In this document: one piece after another, positions 25,383 through 38,094 of the stretch
Layout: each line of letters opens with the position of its first letter
Position numbering within the stretch: the first letter of the stretch is position 1
Source: Isoetes taiwanensis
Taxonomy: Eukaryota > Streptophyta > Lycopodiopsida > Isoetales > Isoetaceae
Length of the DNA: 64,000 nt
Reading direction: 5' to 3'
Assembly: GCA_021234155.1 (NCBI GenBank)
Contig: JAJEKV010000004.1
Span: 9,302,109 to 9,366,108, forward strand
The notes under the pieces: generated by a model
What the model saw: only the letters and a program-made list of their open reading frames with translations
Told to the model about the DNA's origin: nothing
The model's database searches: none
Program-made: the position numbers and the translations under genes

Positions 25383-27490
25383 CTATACATGTTTCCTGAA
25401 GTTAAGGAGATCTATCAAATATCTCCCTATTACATCTCCATCTAAAGTAAAGAAAGTTTGGAGATCATCAAAATGGACTCCATACTCATCCCGTATTGTC
25501 TCAAATGCCTTACACCGAAGCAATGCATGATCCTCGTCTTCTACCTGCTCTGTACCACATATTTGACAATACCTTTGATCTCTTGGTATAATGTGCCCCC
25601 ATCTCCCTACCTCAACCCCTAAGTGATGTGAGCTCAAACGAATCCTGCAAATATTATGCCTCTTCTGGATAGAGAGATTCTCTCCCAAATGCTTTGCCCG
25701 TTCTAGATTCGGATTAATATTCTGTTTATATAGGATCATCTTAGTCTTTGGTTGTGACCATAACTTGCCCTGAATTCTTGATGTGATCCAAGTCCTCAAA
25801 TCCGATTCCACCAGCATCACATCTTCCCAGGCAATGTTCCATTTACCAAGCCACTTCATCATGTCTTGAAATAATCCTTTATCTTTGCTATCCAATAAAG
25901 CCTTATATGGAATTCTTACCCTATCCATGTCACACACTTTCTTAAAGTAAAGAATACTCTTAAGACGCGCTTCCCCCTCAAGCGGCATAAGCCCACTTTC
26001 TGCCAACATCATAGGATATGGCGTTTGGGATTTAACCCCCAATTCCAATCTTAGGAACTTCTTTAAGATTTGTTCAAGGTCTTCCCATAAACAACGTGGG
26101 AGACTTGGCCCCCAAATTTCACATCCATAGAGAATAACATTCTGTACCAGAGATTGAAAAAGTTTCACCTTAAGAGACCATGACCAAAGATGGGATCTCC
26201 TACACATACTTTGTAGTGCATATAGAGCTTTATGCCCCCCATCAACTCTTTGTGCAATACAGGTATTCCATCTGTGGTTTCTGCTAAAAACAAGACCCAA
26301 ATACTTATAAAAATCACACATCTCCACCACTTCTCCCTTGTATTTAAAAATAGAGTTCTCTTCATAACCCCTACTGTCATAATTTTTGTTTTCTCCAAAT
26401 TTACTTGCATACCTGTTTGGACGCAAAAAGAGGCCAGCCTATCCAAATGTTTCTGCATGTGCTCCTTGGACCGTGCAAAAATAACCACGTCGTCGGCATA
26501 TATTAGCAATTGAATGATATATCCATGCAAATCTATCCCATCTGGGCAATTATCACGCAACCAATCTTCCAAACCATCAATGAACAGACCAAATAATGTG
26601 GGGGATAACGGGCACCCCTGTTTCACCCCTACATTACTCTCTACACATTCCGAAATACTCAAAGAAAAAGGTTGAGATAATTGGACTAGTACCTTATCAT
26701 AAAGCACCCTAACAGCATCCCTGAGATCTTGTGGCACATTTAACTTCTCCAACCTCTCCCACAATTGGCCTCTTGGCACTTGATCGAAAGCTTTTCGGAA
26801 ATCGACAAATGCCATGTATACTGGCTTCCTTGTCCCTTTGACCTTATCAAATATAGTTTTTAAAACTAATAGATGATCCAAGGTCGATCTTCTTGCCCTA
26901 AAGCCAGCCTGTGCCTCTGCCCATTTTTCATTATCCTCTGCCCATTTACTCAGTTTCTTCTCTAGAATTGTGGAAAAGAGTTTTGAGAATAAACTAATAA
27001 CCATTATAGTTCGATAATTGTTGACTTCGTTTCGCAAACCGCCCTTATATACTGGCACCACTCTATTCCTGCACCATTCAGATGGGAAACCCTGTGCCAT
27101 TGCAATATTAAACATTTTGGCCAGGAGGGGATGAATAACAGAGCCTGCCCATTTTAAGTGTTCTGCCGTTAGGCCGGTGTGATCTTGAGCTTTGCCATTT
27201 GCCAAAGAAGAAATTCCTTCCGCGATTTCTTCCGTTGTGAACACCAGGTCCGACACATGTTTGCCTTCTTCATACAACATCTCATCGCCATGGTAAAGTC
27301 TCATCACATGCTGCCATAAATCATGTGCAACTAGCGGGATATCTTCATGCTTATGTCTCCTGAGATTATTCCAGAATAGTTTGGGCTCCGCCAAGTAGCG
27401 CTCACACATGATTTGCTGCCTATTCTTTATGAACAATCTCTTCTTGCTGCGTACAATGCGTTTGTATATTGACTCTTCTTGTCTAAGAAA
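25383..27490 (-). pseudogene. LINE-3 ORF2 reverse transcriptase, one frameshift
   Basis: The first frame (27,490 to about 26,390) holds the linker (KRLFIKNRQQIMCERYLAEP) and the reverse transcriptase: HTGLTAEHLKWAGSVIHPLL, QAGFRARRSTLDHLLVLK, AFVDFRKAFDQVP, GVKQGCPLSPTLFGLFIDGL and the catalytic LLIYADDVVIFARS. One frameshift near 26,390 leads to the second frame, which ends at 25,383. That frame has the connection region (NVILYGCEIWGPSLPRCLWE, RICRIRLSSHHLGVEVG-like) and a C-terminal CCHC motif (CQICGTEQVEDEDHALLRC). Nothing else is broken. The endonuclease and ORF1 are absent through 5' truncation. Confidence 0.92.
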
Positions 27491-27494
27491 GAGA

Positions 27495-27708
27495 GAAGAA
27501 GAAGAAGAGATTTTAACGTCACGCCACAAGGCAGCGTCCTATCGGACATGTGACACTTTACAACACACCCAGATGGGTCCTGCCCCCACCACTTTACATT
27601 GCTGAAGTGGGTCCTTCCCCCACCAACTTTACATTGCATGGCCACTTTCACAACGAGGCGTTGAACCCGTGACCTTGGGTATGGCAGTTTAACGTCTTAC
27701 CACAGGGG

Positions 27709-27710
<2 letters not shown>
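27495..27710 (-). mobile_element. tRNA-like SINE (copy 1)
   Basis: On the minus strand a box-A-like stretch (TGTGGTAAGACGTTAAACTG) is followed by a good box B (GGTTCAACGCC). A body follows with a duplicated 'caatgtaaagtggtgggggcagg' block. The end reads GCTGCCTTGTGGCGTGACGTTAAAATC and then CTTCTTCTTC. Boxes A and B are the internal Pol III promoter of tRNA-derived SINEs. The terminal GACGTTAAAAT matches the LINE ends here. It is the most complete of four copies (others near 29,466, 34,926 and 41,740). Confidence 0.7.

Positions 27711-27782
<72 letters not shown>
27711..27782. repeat. (GA)n microsatellite
   Basis: 72 bp of GA repeat on the 5' side of SINE copy 1. Copies 2 and 4 also have a shorter GA run on that side. 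Confidence 0.85.
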
Positions 27783-29617
<1,835 letters not shown>

Positions 29618-31010
29618 TCAGTGACTAATATTACATTTCTACATTGGTTACAATGGGAGTATCACTCTATCCAGCAGCCAATAGAGGGAAACTATGTATT
29701 GCTTACAATGGGCGTATCAATCTACCTAGCAGCCAATGGAGAAAAAATATGTTGAAACTTCAACCCTTTACTAAAAATGTTGAAACTTCAACCCTCTAAA
29801 AAGAGGTCGTTAACTCCCCTTGCAAGCCTGTGATGGGCCTGTTTATTTGCCGTAACATGCAAACAAGGGGGATTAACCCCCTCAACTGGGAGGCAAGCTG
29901 CCTCATCCAAAGCTGCACCCACAGCTACATTATTAGCTCCCCAGATCGATTATCACAGGCTCTGCATCGTCCACGCCTAGGTTATCAACTCCCAGCCTGG
30001 ATTATCAGCATCCGAGGCTGAATCTTGGGCTCAAAGATGCATCCGAGGCTCCCAAACGCACGCTGCTTGCCTGTTATCACAGAGTTTGGATCAACTGCAG
30101 GGATTTCTTGGATTAGAAAGCCTGCCGGTTAAGAACTAAGAAGGTTTGGAAGCTACATGTGATAAATTCTGGCAAGAACTAAGCAGCATGGCGATAAATT
30201 TCAGGGATTAACAAGGGATTTCTGGGATCAACAAGAGGTATAACTTTTTGGCTTCGGATCAATAAGAGGTAAACGTTCCGGCTTAGGATCAACCATATAA
30301 GCAAAGAGCCATAAAGCCTATCAATTTCTCAAAACTTGCTCTCCTCATCCAATAGAATTGGCACGTCTCATCTTCATCGTGGGTATGGCCCTCTCCAATT
30401 ATGTTCCGCGTTGGAAGTCATACTCATAGTTGAAGGGATTGGATTGGATTCATGCAGTTTATATCAGAGTTTGATATGCAATCATTGGATGCAGTTCTTG
30501 TATGGATGGATGCAGTTCTGGAGTTACAAGAGCTTGGATTCATCAACGCGGGAAAATTTTGCCGGTCAAAATCTAAATCCATGTGGTTCTCTATATTTTT
30601 CGGGATGAAATATAGGTTTTCGTTAATTCTTCCCCTTAGTTCAAATTACACAGGAAATATAAAGCAGGACATGATCAGGAGTATGTTCAAAAAATTAATA
30701 GGGAATTGTCTATGACATATAAGATACCTGCCGCTGCTAAACCTTATAAAAAGTTTGCCATACATAAATTGGCCAGACTTTCCAAAACATCATTTTACTT
30801 ATGTGCTCGATGAGTACATGCTTTGTGAACAGGGGCCATAAGAAACGAAGTTTACAAGGCCCCTCAAGATAAGCTGAAAACTAAACAAACCTAAGTATAG
30901 CTGAAAATGATTCAACCTCAAATCTTTTCAAACCGAAACAGCCGGTGAGAACAATGGCTCCACTAACCAAGCAATCAACTATAACAAATATGGAAGTGCA
31001 CAGAAGAAGC
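29618..31010. other. No gene seen; a 45-bp direct duplication
   Basis: Near 29,645-29,742, 'acaatggg.gtatca.tcta' and 'cagcagccaat' recur at 53-bp spacing. 'tgttgaaacttcaaccct' occurs twice near 29,750-29,800. The right end is the downstream region of the calnexin gene. No coding signal was seen. Confidence 0.5.
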
Positions 31011-33089
31011 TCAAGTTTCTCTTCTGGTCCTCCGCCTTGCTCCACTTGATTCATCTCCCTCCTTCTCAATTTCACCAGACGCGTCTGTCTCAGCAACATC
31101 TGAAGCTTCTTTTTTGGCTTGATCATCAGGGGAACTAATATCTTCCTTTTTGGCCTTTCCAACAGGAACCTGAAATGCAAATACCGTTTGTTAAGAAAAC
31201 CTCTGGACCGCTGGACAAAACATCTGATTGGGATATGTTATAACCTTAGTTGCTGCTTTCTTTCCACCAAACAGAAGCTTGTATAAGAAAAACAAAGTAG
31301 CTAGGGATATAACTCCCAAAGCACTTAAAACCAAAATTGGCTGCTTCTCTCCTTTCTCCAGGAGTCCCTGTTTGTCAAGAGAAGCCCTGATCAATCATCA
31401 AGAATCTGAAAACTAAATGTAACAATATTACTACTCACAATAATTTGCTCCCTCTGAGATGCCAGGAAAGGAACATCTGCAACTTTATACAGTAATTCGA
31501 ATACTTTTCCCTGCAAAAGCACAAACAGACACATTACAGCACTGCGAGACAAAGATCCAATTGGCACAAAGACAATTTCAATATAAGTGTTTACCTGAAT
31601 ACCGGTTAGGGAAGAAGTGGATTCTTCCTTGGCCTGTTCTAACTTTTCCTTTGCTTTCTCTACGTCATACTTCACTTTCCATGTCTTCTCTCTATACTCT
31701 TGAGCTAAAGATTCGTCACTAGCAACTAGGATATTGTCAAAAAGAATGCCATCTTGCATAGTCCAGATCTCAATGCCAATAGCGCCAATAGACTCTAAAT
31801 TCGGCCTCTCCAATTCGAAGTACTCGGGATTTGGAATTTCTCTAGGGGCCCAGATACCCTTATAAGCAGGATTGTCAATCATTGGAGGGTACCATTTACC
31901 CTTGTACTGAGGATTTCTTTTCATGGGACGTTTCCACTCCCCACATCCAGGAGCTTCTTCACATTTAGGGTTGGTAATCTTTGGAGGCTCCCATTCTCCA
32001 TCCTCCTCATCATCCCAATCTTCTGGCTTGGTTGCCTCTGGATCATCAACCTCATCAGGTTCATCATCCAGCCATCCTTCAGGCTTTACTGCATCCACAT
32101 CTTCAATCTCCATAGGTGCATCTTCGTCCCAGTCGTCTGGCTTAGTTGCCGCAGGATCAGGGATCTTCGCACGCTCATCCCAATCCTCAGGCTTCTTGTC
32201 ATCTGGATCTGGAATGGTCTTTGGTGGAATTACTGCTGGCTCAAATTCACTTGAAAGCAGATCTACCTTCTTTTCCTCTTTCCCATCAATAAGTATTTTC
32301 AAGGTGTTGTTGGGGTAGAGCACGGCGGTATAAACATGAGAGAGCTTATCCACAACAGGGGAAGGAGGGAACTTGAGATGGTGTTCTATATGTTTGTCGG
32401 AATTAGGAGCCTTGTGCCTAAAGATAAAATGAACCTTGTTGGTGGCACCACACTTGTCAGGTCCAAACATTATAGAATATGGTGACTCGTTATTAAACTG
32501 ATCTGGGGTCCAACCTGCTGCTTGTGGAAGCAAAAACTTCAAATATGCACCCCCACATTCTAAACCTTTCTGAAGCCTCACACCGTATTGAAGAACTACA
32601 GTACCGTCCTTAGGATTTATTACAGAAGGAAGATCTACGGCTATTCCATACTTTCTTGCAGGCTCAGTTACGAGCAGACCATAGTCCTCGTGCCCCTCGC
32701 TCTTTTCTCGCTTCCATTTTCCTAAAAACGCAAGAAACTGTCAGCATCATCCCTGCGCAGACAAACAACATCAGATATGATCAAAGAAAAATACCTTCAT
32801 AGTCACTTCGGCCAGAGACAATCCATCTGCTCTCCCACGATTCGTCAAAGGGCTCATAAAATACCTGCAAAAAAACCACAGCACAATTTAAGATAACCTA
32901 CATCACAAATGCAGTTCCATTTGCATGCAAGATCAGATCTTGAATATAAGGAAACATGTCAAACAGGAAAAAAAAAACTAGAGGACAGAATCTAGAACAT
33001 ACCGGACGAGAATCTGAATGTGCCAAAATAAGATTTAGGGTTGGAAGGAAGAGAGCCAGGATGCAAAAGCTCAAGGCTGGCTTCGCCAT
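31011..33089 (-). CDS. CNX: Calnexin, ER membrane lectin chaperone (six exons)
   Basis: Exons on the minus strand: 33,089-33,003; 32,864-32,795; 32,721-31,595; 31,510-31,439; 31,367-31,245; 31,169-31,011. All junctions are GT-AG and keep phase, giving 545 residues. A signal peptide (about 1-24) precedes the lectin domain ([28 protein letters not shown]; likely disulfide C107-C143). The P-domain (about 221-350) has four KPEDWD-type repeats, then four GxWxPPxIxNPxY-type repeats with C305/C312. A membrane helix follows (about 463-485). The acidic/basic cytosolic tail ends RRRTRRET. Calnexin binds monoglucosylated N-glycans and holds folding glycoproteins in the ER. Length and layout are normal; no defect was found. 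The symbol is used for the family only. Confidence 0.96.
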
Positions 33090-33286
33090 GGTATCGTCGT
33101 AATGCAATGGCAGTGCTTCAAAAGGCGCGCATACTCATGCTGCCCAAACTTTTCTTGAGTTAAAGAGAAGAGTGTTGGGTTTTTCTTTGCTTTCCTTCGA
33201 TGGAAGATTTGCGTCGTCTCAGCCAATGGTTACGTTTTCTAGAGTGTTCCAGCCAATGAGAGGCCTTCCTGCTTTCTTGCAGCAAC

Positions 33287-33308
33287 TTACGTGACGCCAC
33301 GTCACATC
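33287..33308 (-). promoter_or_regulatory. ER-stress-type element upstream of calnexin
   Basis: On the minus strand TGTGACGTGGCGTCACGTAA holds two TGACGTG/CACGT cores about 200 bp before the calnexin ATG. TGACGTGG is the plant unfolded-protein-response core recognised by bZIP28/bZIP60-type factors. CCAAT boxes lie at 33,223 and 33,253 on the opposite strand. Their spacing to CCACG is not the canonical ERSE, so only the TGACGTGG core is claimed. Regulation by ER stress is inferred. Confidence 0.5.
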
Positions 33309-33309
33309 T

Positions 33310-34034
33310 TCGACGTGTCTTTGCAAAATTCTTTTAGCTTTGGGGCCGCTGGAATATTCCTCTCCGTTATAACCACTTATACTATCATAAGACTCCTCAT
33401 TTTAGGGTTCCTTGGGAGTGTTAGGGTGGTCCCATGTTCAGCACTGCCCTTCCAAACACCATGGAAGGCGGCAGTATAGCCTTATATCGCGAGAGCCATT
33501 GCCCATTTTAGAGATAAGGGCAGGTTCTCACCAGCAAGGTTTCCCTGAGTTGAGAATCCGACACAGGTTTTTCCCATGACAATGTGACCTGATCTGGTTG
33601 TCCTTAGATGAGCTCTAAGAACTCTATTCGATCTCCTCAGCCTGAGCTCCAAAAAAAGCTAATTCTCCTCCAAGTCATTTTATTATAATATGTGGACAAA
33701 GAGACCGCCGACGTGCTGCCACAACAATTACACCCACTTCACACACGGTCCATCGAATGCAAACAATGTGTGAAACACCTTCCGACCTGTTCCAAGCCAC
33801 AGGAGCAACTTGAAGACAATAAAAATATGTACGAGATGTTTCATGGACCACCCGCTAGCCTGTCCAATTGATGTCACCACTCTCTTCTCGCCTCCTTTCT
33901 TCAATGAACTGGTCTTTCCATTGCTCCCGAGCATGTACTGTTGGTCGGGATAAGTACTGCAACAGACAGAATCAGCTTAATCAAATGATGCTACAGACAA
34001 GACAAAGAAAATAAGAACCATTTCAAACGGCCAT
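33310..34034. other. No gene seen
   Basis: Intergenic sequence upstream of calnexin with no supported coding or repeat feature. Confidence 0.5.
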
Positions 34035-34335
34035 TTCACGGCTCAAAATTTTGAAAAAGCAAGCCTGAAGGCCATTTTTCAACTCGCAAGTCGAGAAAGG
34101 TGACTTAAAGGAAAAAGGCAGGTCTGGGGGCCTTTCTCGACTCTCAAAGTGAAAAAGGCAAGCCTGGGAGAGTCGAGAAAGCAGCTCAGCGTGTAAAATG
34201 CAGGTGTGAGGCCTTTCTCGACTGATGAGCCGAGAAAGGCAGCTCAAAGTGAAAAAAGGCAGATCTGAGGGCTTTTCTCGTCTCCCACAGCTTGGAGAAA
34301 GACAGGTCTGGGGGTCTTCCTCGACTCGAGAACCT
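34035..34335. repeat. Tandem hairpin-forming repeats
   Basis: About four degenerate units of about 70 bp share 'gaaaaaggca', 'ggtctggggg' and 'cctttctcgact'. They contain inverted pairs such as GCCTTTCTCG/CGAGAAAGGC (34,208-34,237) and CTTTCTCGACTCT/AGAGTCGAGAAAG (about 34,132-34,180). Transcripts from either strand would form stem-loops. No coding role is seen. Confidence 0.6.
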
Positions 34336-34372
34336 GCCATACAAATACAACAATGTGAATAAGGTTGTTTTT

Positions 34373-34375
<3 letters not shown>

Positions 34376-34405
<30 letters not shown>
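34376..34405. repeat. A/T homopolymer run
   Basis: About 30 consecutive A on the plus strand. It may be the poly(A) trace of an inserted RNA copy read on the plus strand, but no gene body precedes it recognisably. Confidence 0.6.
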
Positions 34406-34407
<2 letters not shown>

Positions 34408-34925
34408 TACCTTCCATTTGTTAAAATGGTCACACAAAGCAAAGACCAAAATGCAAATTTCAGAGCCGAAACTCATATGGTGATTCAAACTAATGGGCAA
34501 TACCACAGAGATAGCACCAGTCCAATCTAAATCAACATACTTGCAAATGTATAGACAATGTTTGTGCATCTTCTACACTGCACAAATGAATATAAGCAGT
34601 AATCATAGTGGTTCAAGAAATAATGTGCAGGGAATTTTATCAAACACTTCTGCCATTTCCATAACCGTTGATAAGAGGGAAATACTTACCAACATATTCA
34701 GCACTGGATCATGCAACTGTTGACCTCAGTCAGAATTACACATGCATCAAACACTGTAAAAAATATCATTTGGTCTCGCCTATAAGCCTGGTGCACCAGT
34801 GACCTGGGGCATCATAGTCAACCCTCGATCCAATGGTATCATATAGCCATGCCTTTATCTTACCATCAATAGCAATTGAGAATATGAACTGCAAAAAGGA
34901 AACAACCATAAAACTACTTGTAGAT

Positions 34926-35058
34926 AGATAGATAGATAGTATTTTTAAGTCATGCCACATTGGCAGCGTCTGTGAGGACATATAACGGACCCCAGAGACT
35001 TGAATACAAGATCTCTTAATTGCTAACCCAATGGACTAGCCACTAAACCGAACAAGAG
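34926..35058 (-). mobile_element. SINE copy 3 with (TATC)n tail
   Basis: On the minus strand a box-B-like GTATTCAAGTCTC is followed by GACGCTGCCAATGTGGCATG, ACTTAAAAATAC and four TATC repeats. The 3' half matches copies 1 and 2 but the tail unit differs. It lies inside an intron of the TOPLESS pseudogene. Confidence 0.65.
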
Positions 35059-35204
35059 GAGGTAACTTCATGAGGAATATATGTCAACTGCATATCTACC
35101 TGAATATTCTCTTTATGATAAAGGCATACATAATAGACAGGTGCCTCGTGGTCAAAAGTATATAGCTTGTGCGATAGTCATCACATCCCATACCTAATAG
35201 CTAC

Positions 35205-35278
35205 CCAGTTAAAAGAATAGAATAAAATAGGTTTTTAGCGTCCACGGAGACCAATTGGCCTATGGGACCCAAACAAAA
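35205..35278 (-). mobile_element. LINE 3'-end remnant with TATTC-type tail
   Basis: The minus strand reads GTCCCATAGGCCAATTGGTC, TCCGTGGACGCTAAAAACC and then TATTTTATTCTATTC. This matches the terminal motif of LINE-4 (ATAGGCCTCTGGCCTCCG, then ATGTTAAAATAAAC). Only the tip was inserted or survives. Confidence 0.65.
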
Positions 35279-35449
35279 AGAGAGCAGCAAACATATTACT
35301 GACATATTTGAACAATAAACTGCTTCTTATCAAAACTTTAAGGCACCTTTATGGTTTTGTCATCCCCACAGAATATAATGCACAACTGCTTGTTAGGATG
35401 AGTAAATGCAAGATCATTAACACCACCAACATGTGCATCAATCTGCATC

Positions 35450-36540
35450 CCAACAAGTTCATGTATACATTGTTCAATTGAAGATTTTAGAAGTCATTAG
35501 CCCATGCATACTTCTAAGCGCAATATATTGGTACATCTGAACCACATGCTTAAAGAAGACCACTCCTGTTAAAATGCCACACCAGTTAATAACCATTGCA
35601 AAGATACCTTTTCAAATGCCACTGAAGATGGCATGAAAGCAGCATTATTCACACGATAATTAACACAGATATGCATATACACATACAGGCAACACATGCC
35701 TAAGAGGCCTCCATCTAGGCTCCAAACTACCCTATTGACTTGAACAACAGGGTCCTTTAACTAGTTAGCATGAAATTAACAGACCAATTAATAAGGACTA
35801 AACTGAGATTATTCGCTATAGCAAAATAGTACACCAGACAAAGAGAAGATATTACTTGCAGAGGCATAGAACATGATGGAATATCGCAAACTTTAAAGGT
35901 CCATTGAGTCCTAGCCTATTTAGAGGTAGAATGGTCTTGCTATTCATCTATGGAAACAGATAAACTCGGGCTAATTCAAATGCAAAGGTGTCACATTGAT
36001 AAGTAGTGTAAAAATGTTTGCAAACTCAAAAAACAAAGATATAAGATGCCTTATTTACCTTGAGAAGACTGTTACTCGTCTTTCCCATAGTCGATAATAC
36101 AGTCGCAGGCCTCTTATTTAGAAAGCTGAAAATAAATTAGGCTGCAACCCGCCCAAACACAAACTACAACAAGGAAATATGAAGAAACACTAACACAATA
36201 GTTGATCCCCTCTAAATGAGCAGCTGATTTACTGCATTGGACAAAAGCCTATTGTCATCGTTACTTGCTAAAGCCAAGAGCGCCTAATTCAAATTATTTA
36301 AAAGTGTGTAGTGTGTGGTCTGCCTTCTTTTGTGCTATTTCACACGGCTTGTAGCAAGGTCGGCTATGGCAGACTGGCGATGGCGTCTAAAGCGTCTAGA
36401 AGTACATTGATACATCTCGACCATAAAGCGCATGTAGGGTTTTGCTTGCATTTTGACCTAGAAGTACATATCTAGTACATTTCCAGGACACATCCTAATG
36501 CCAAATTGACATGTCCTCATGTTTATAAAATAAAAAGCTA
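35450..36540. other. No gene seen
   Basis: AT-rich sequence upstream of the TOPLESS fragment. One exon-like stretch at about 36,060-36,115 (minus, before a GTAAAT donor) is too short to assign. Confidence 0.45.
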
Positions 36541-36620
36541 GAATGCAAAGACATATGAAGATCCAAAAATTGAGTTGAATCTAATTGAACTTTAACATCC
36601 AAGGGGGCCAACAAGCTTGG
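36541..36620 (-). mobile_element. LINE 3'-end remnant with TTCAA-type tail
   Basis: The minus strand reads TTGTTGGCCCCCTTGGATG, TTAAAGTTCAATT and then imperfect TTCAA repeats. It is nearly the same as the remnant at 11,137-11,220. Confidence 0.65.
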
Positions 36621-38092
36621 TTCAAAATTTTTTTGCCTATGATCGGCAGTTTTCCTACTAGATTTAGAGCAAGCCTGCCAGCTATAAACTCTCTCACCAT
36701 TTTTGCCGGAAGTACCAAGAAAAATGCTCGTTTTTAGCAGGAAATTTTCCTATTGTTTCTGATCTGTGCTGCCAATTTTCATTTCCACACGGTAACTCAC
36801 AAGGCTTCTGGGGAATTTCCCGAACCAAGCCAACAATTCCCTTTTTTTTTTTTTTTTTAGCACACCAGCCTAACCAAGCCTACAACCTTTCTTGCAATTC
36901 TAGCCTATCCACGTGTAACTTCCATGTCATCAAAATCTGATGTGCCTTATTTTGCACCGTCAGATCTTTACTTTCAAAAATCTAAAGCTAGGGAAATTAG
37001 AAAATACGCCAGAAAATATAGCAACGGAGATGGGAGGAGGCGCTTCAATGGGATCATCGCCTTTTCTTTTCTTTTGCATTTTAATTATTATATCTTTTTG
37101 TTTCATCATTGTTGAGTTTCGTTCTTTTCGATGGAGCTGTGCAGACAAAAAAGCCAGAATCTGGCAAGCTCTTGTGGAAGCAAATCCTGCAGCAGCATCA
37201 GACCCAAATGGAAATGGTCGAGATGATTTTGGGTACGCAAGTTAGGGCCTTTTTTTTTTGGAAGGTGCAAATACGGCTCCAATGCAGTAGCTTTAACAAG
37301 CTTTGTATTTGTTGTTCATTTCCATTCGCGACAAGAGTAGAAAATTTGGATGTCCGGCTCCATGGTTTGGATATGTTTCGATTTGCCACAAGAGCACAGG
37401 GTTTGAATTTGTTCTTAAATTTCAGTTTGCCACAGAAGATTTCATTTTGGGGCTGCATCTAGCATTTTCTTTGGTGCAAAGATTGCCTTTCCGGCTCAGG
37501 TAATTCGATCTTCTGCAATCTCTGCCATTTTTTGTAATTTACTTAGCTCCTAGCATTAGTCCAGCTCTGTCCTTTTTCTGTTGCAGAATGTTGAAGAGAG
37601 CTAGGTAAGTAGGTTTGATTTCAGCTTTTTAGCAACTTTTGTCTTTCTAATATAACATACAGGAAAGAGATGTTATGACTGCAAACAATCTAGATATAGT
37701 GGTTAGACGAAGTCTATGTTTCACAAGATGGCGTGTACCCTTGTGTGGTTTATCCCTTTGCAATCCTGTATACCCTTTATTCTGGTAGTTAATAGGGTTG
37801 GCTCTTTCAATCTAGACCAAAACCACGAAGAAGGTAGTGCTGAGGTTACAATGCCAGTCTTGCAAGCCTATCAGGTAGTCTTGCTCTATCAGGTAGTCTG
37901 CCTTGTAATATACAGTTTGTTTACAATCCATCGATCACGAGCCATCTATTGGCTCTACAGAAAAACAGTGAGCTGGATCCAATGTGCTAGGAACCTTGGA
38001 GTTTTAAAGCTTTCAGCTCATGTGCTACCGTAAGTAGGAATTTGCAAAATCTCTCTGAGATTTATTTGAAAGGAAATTTATTTTAGTGTTTA
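36621..38092. other. No assignable gene; weak exon-like reading
   Basis: From 36,924 a frame MSSKSDVPYFAPSDLYFQKS is followed by a frame ending NPAAASDPNGNGRDDFGYAS near 37,245. Neither is recognised and no complete gene structure could be drawn. A T run of about 20 occurs at 36,840. The rest is AT-rich. Confidence 0.35.
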
Positions 38093-38094
38093 TT

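Larger units (their letters stand above)
34766..35442 (-). pseudogene. TOPLESS-type corepressor fragment (WD40 region)
   Basis: Three exon-like pieces on the minus strand match consecutive parts of the first WD40 propeller of TOPLESS/TPL-type Groucho corepressors. Exon 35,442-35,347 encodes IDAHVGGVNDLAFTHPNKQL and ends GDDKTIK. Exon 35,193-35,100 encodes VWDVMT and, after a frameshift, KLYTFDHEAPVYYV...HKENIQ. Exon 34,888-34,766 encodes FIFSIAIDGKIKAWLYDTIG then VDYDAPGHWCT, after which similarity stops. Junctions keep GT-AG. The middle exon is 94 nt where 96 are expected, and a SINE lies in the intron before the last exon. Flanking exons are absent, so this is a decayed fragment. The functional protein would recruit repressive chromatin complexes. 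Confidence 0.85.

Noticed and set aside
31923-32318. Plus-strand Ser-rich frame opposite calnexin
   Set aside because: It is the antisense of the KPEDWD/acidic P-domain repeats of calnexin, a shadow of a well supported gene.
34205-34240. CTGATGAG...GAAA resembling a hammerhead ribozyme core
   Set aside because: Only five bases lie between CTGATGA and GAAA, too few for stem II. The bases are explained by the CTTTCTCG/CGAGAAAG hairpin repeats.
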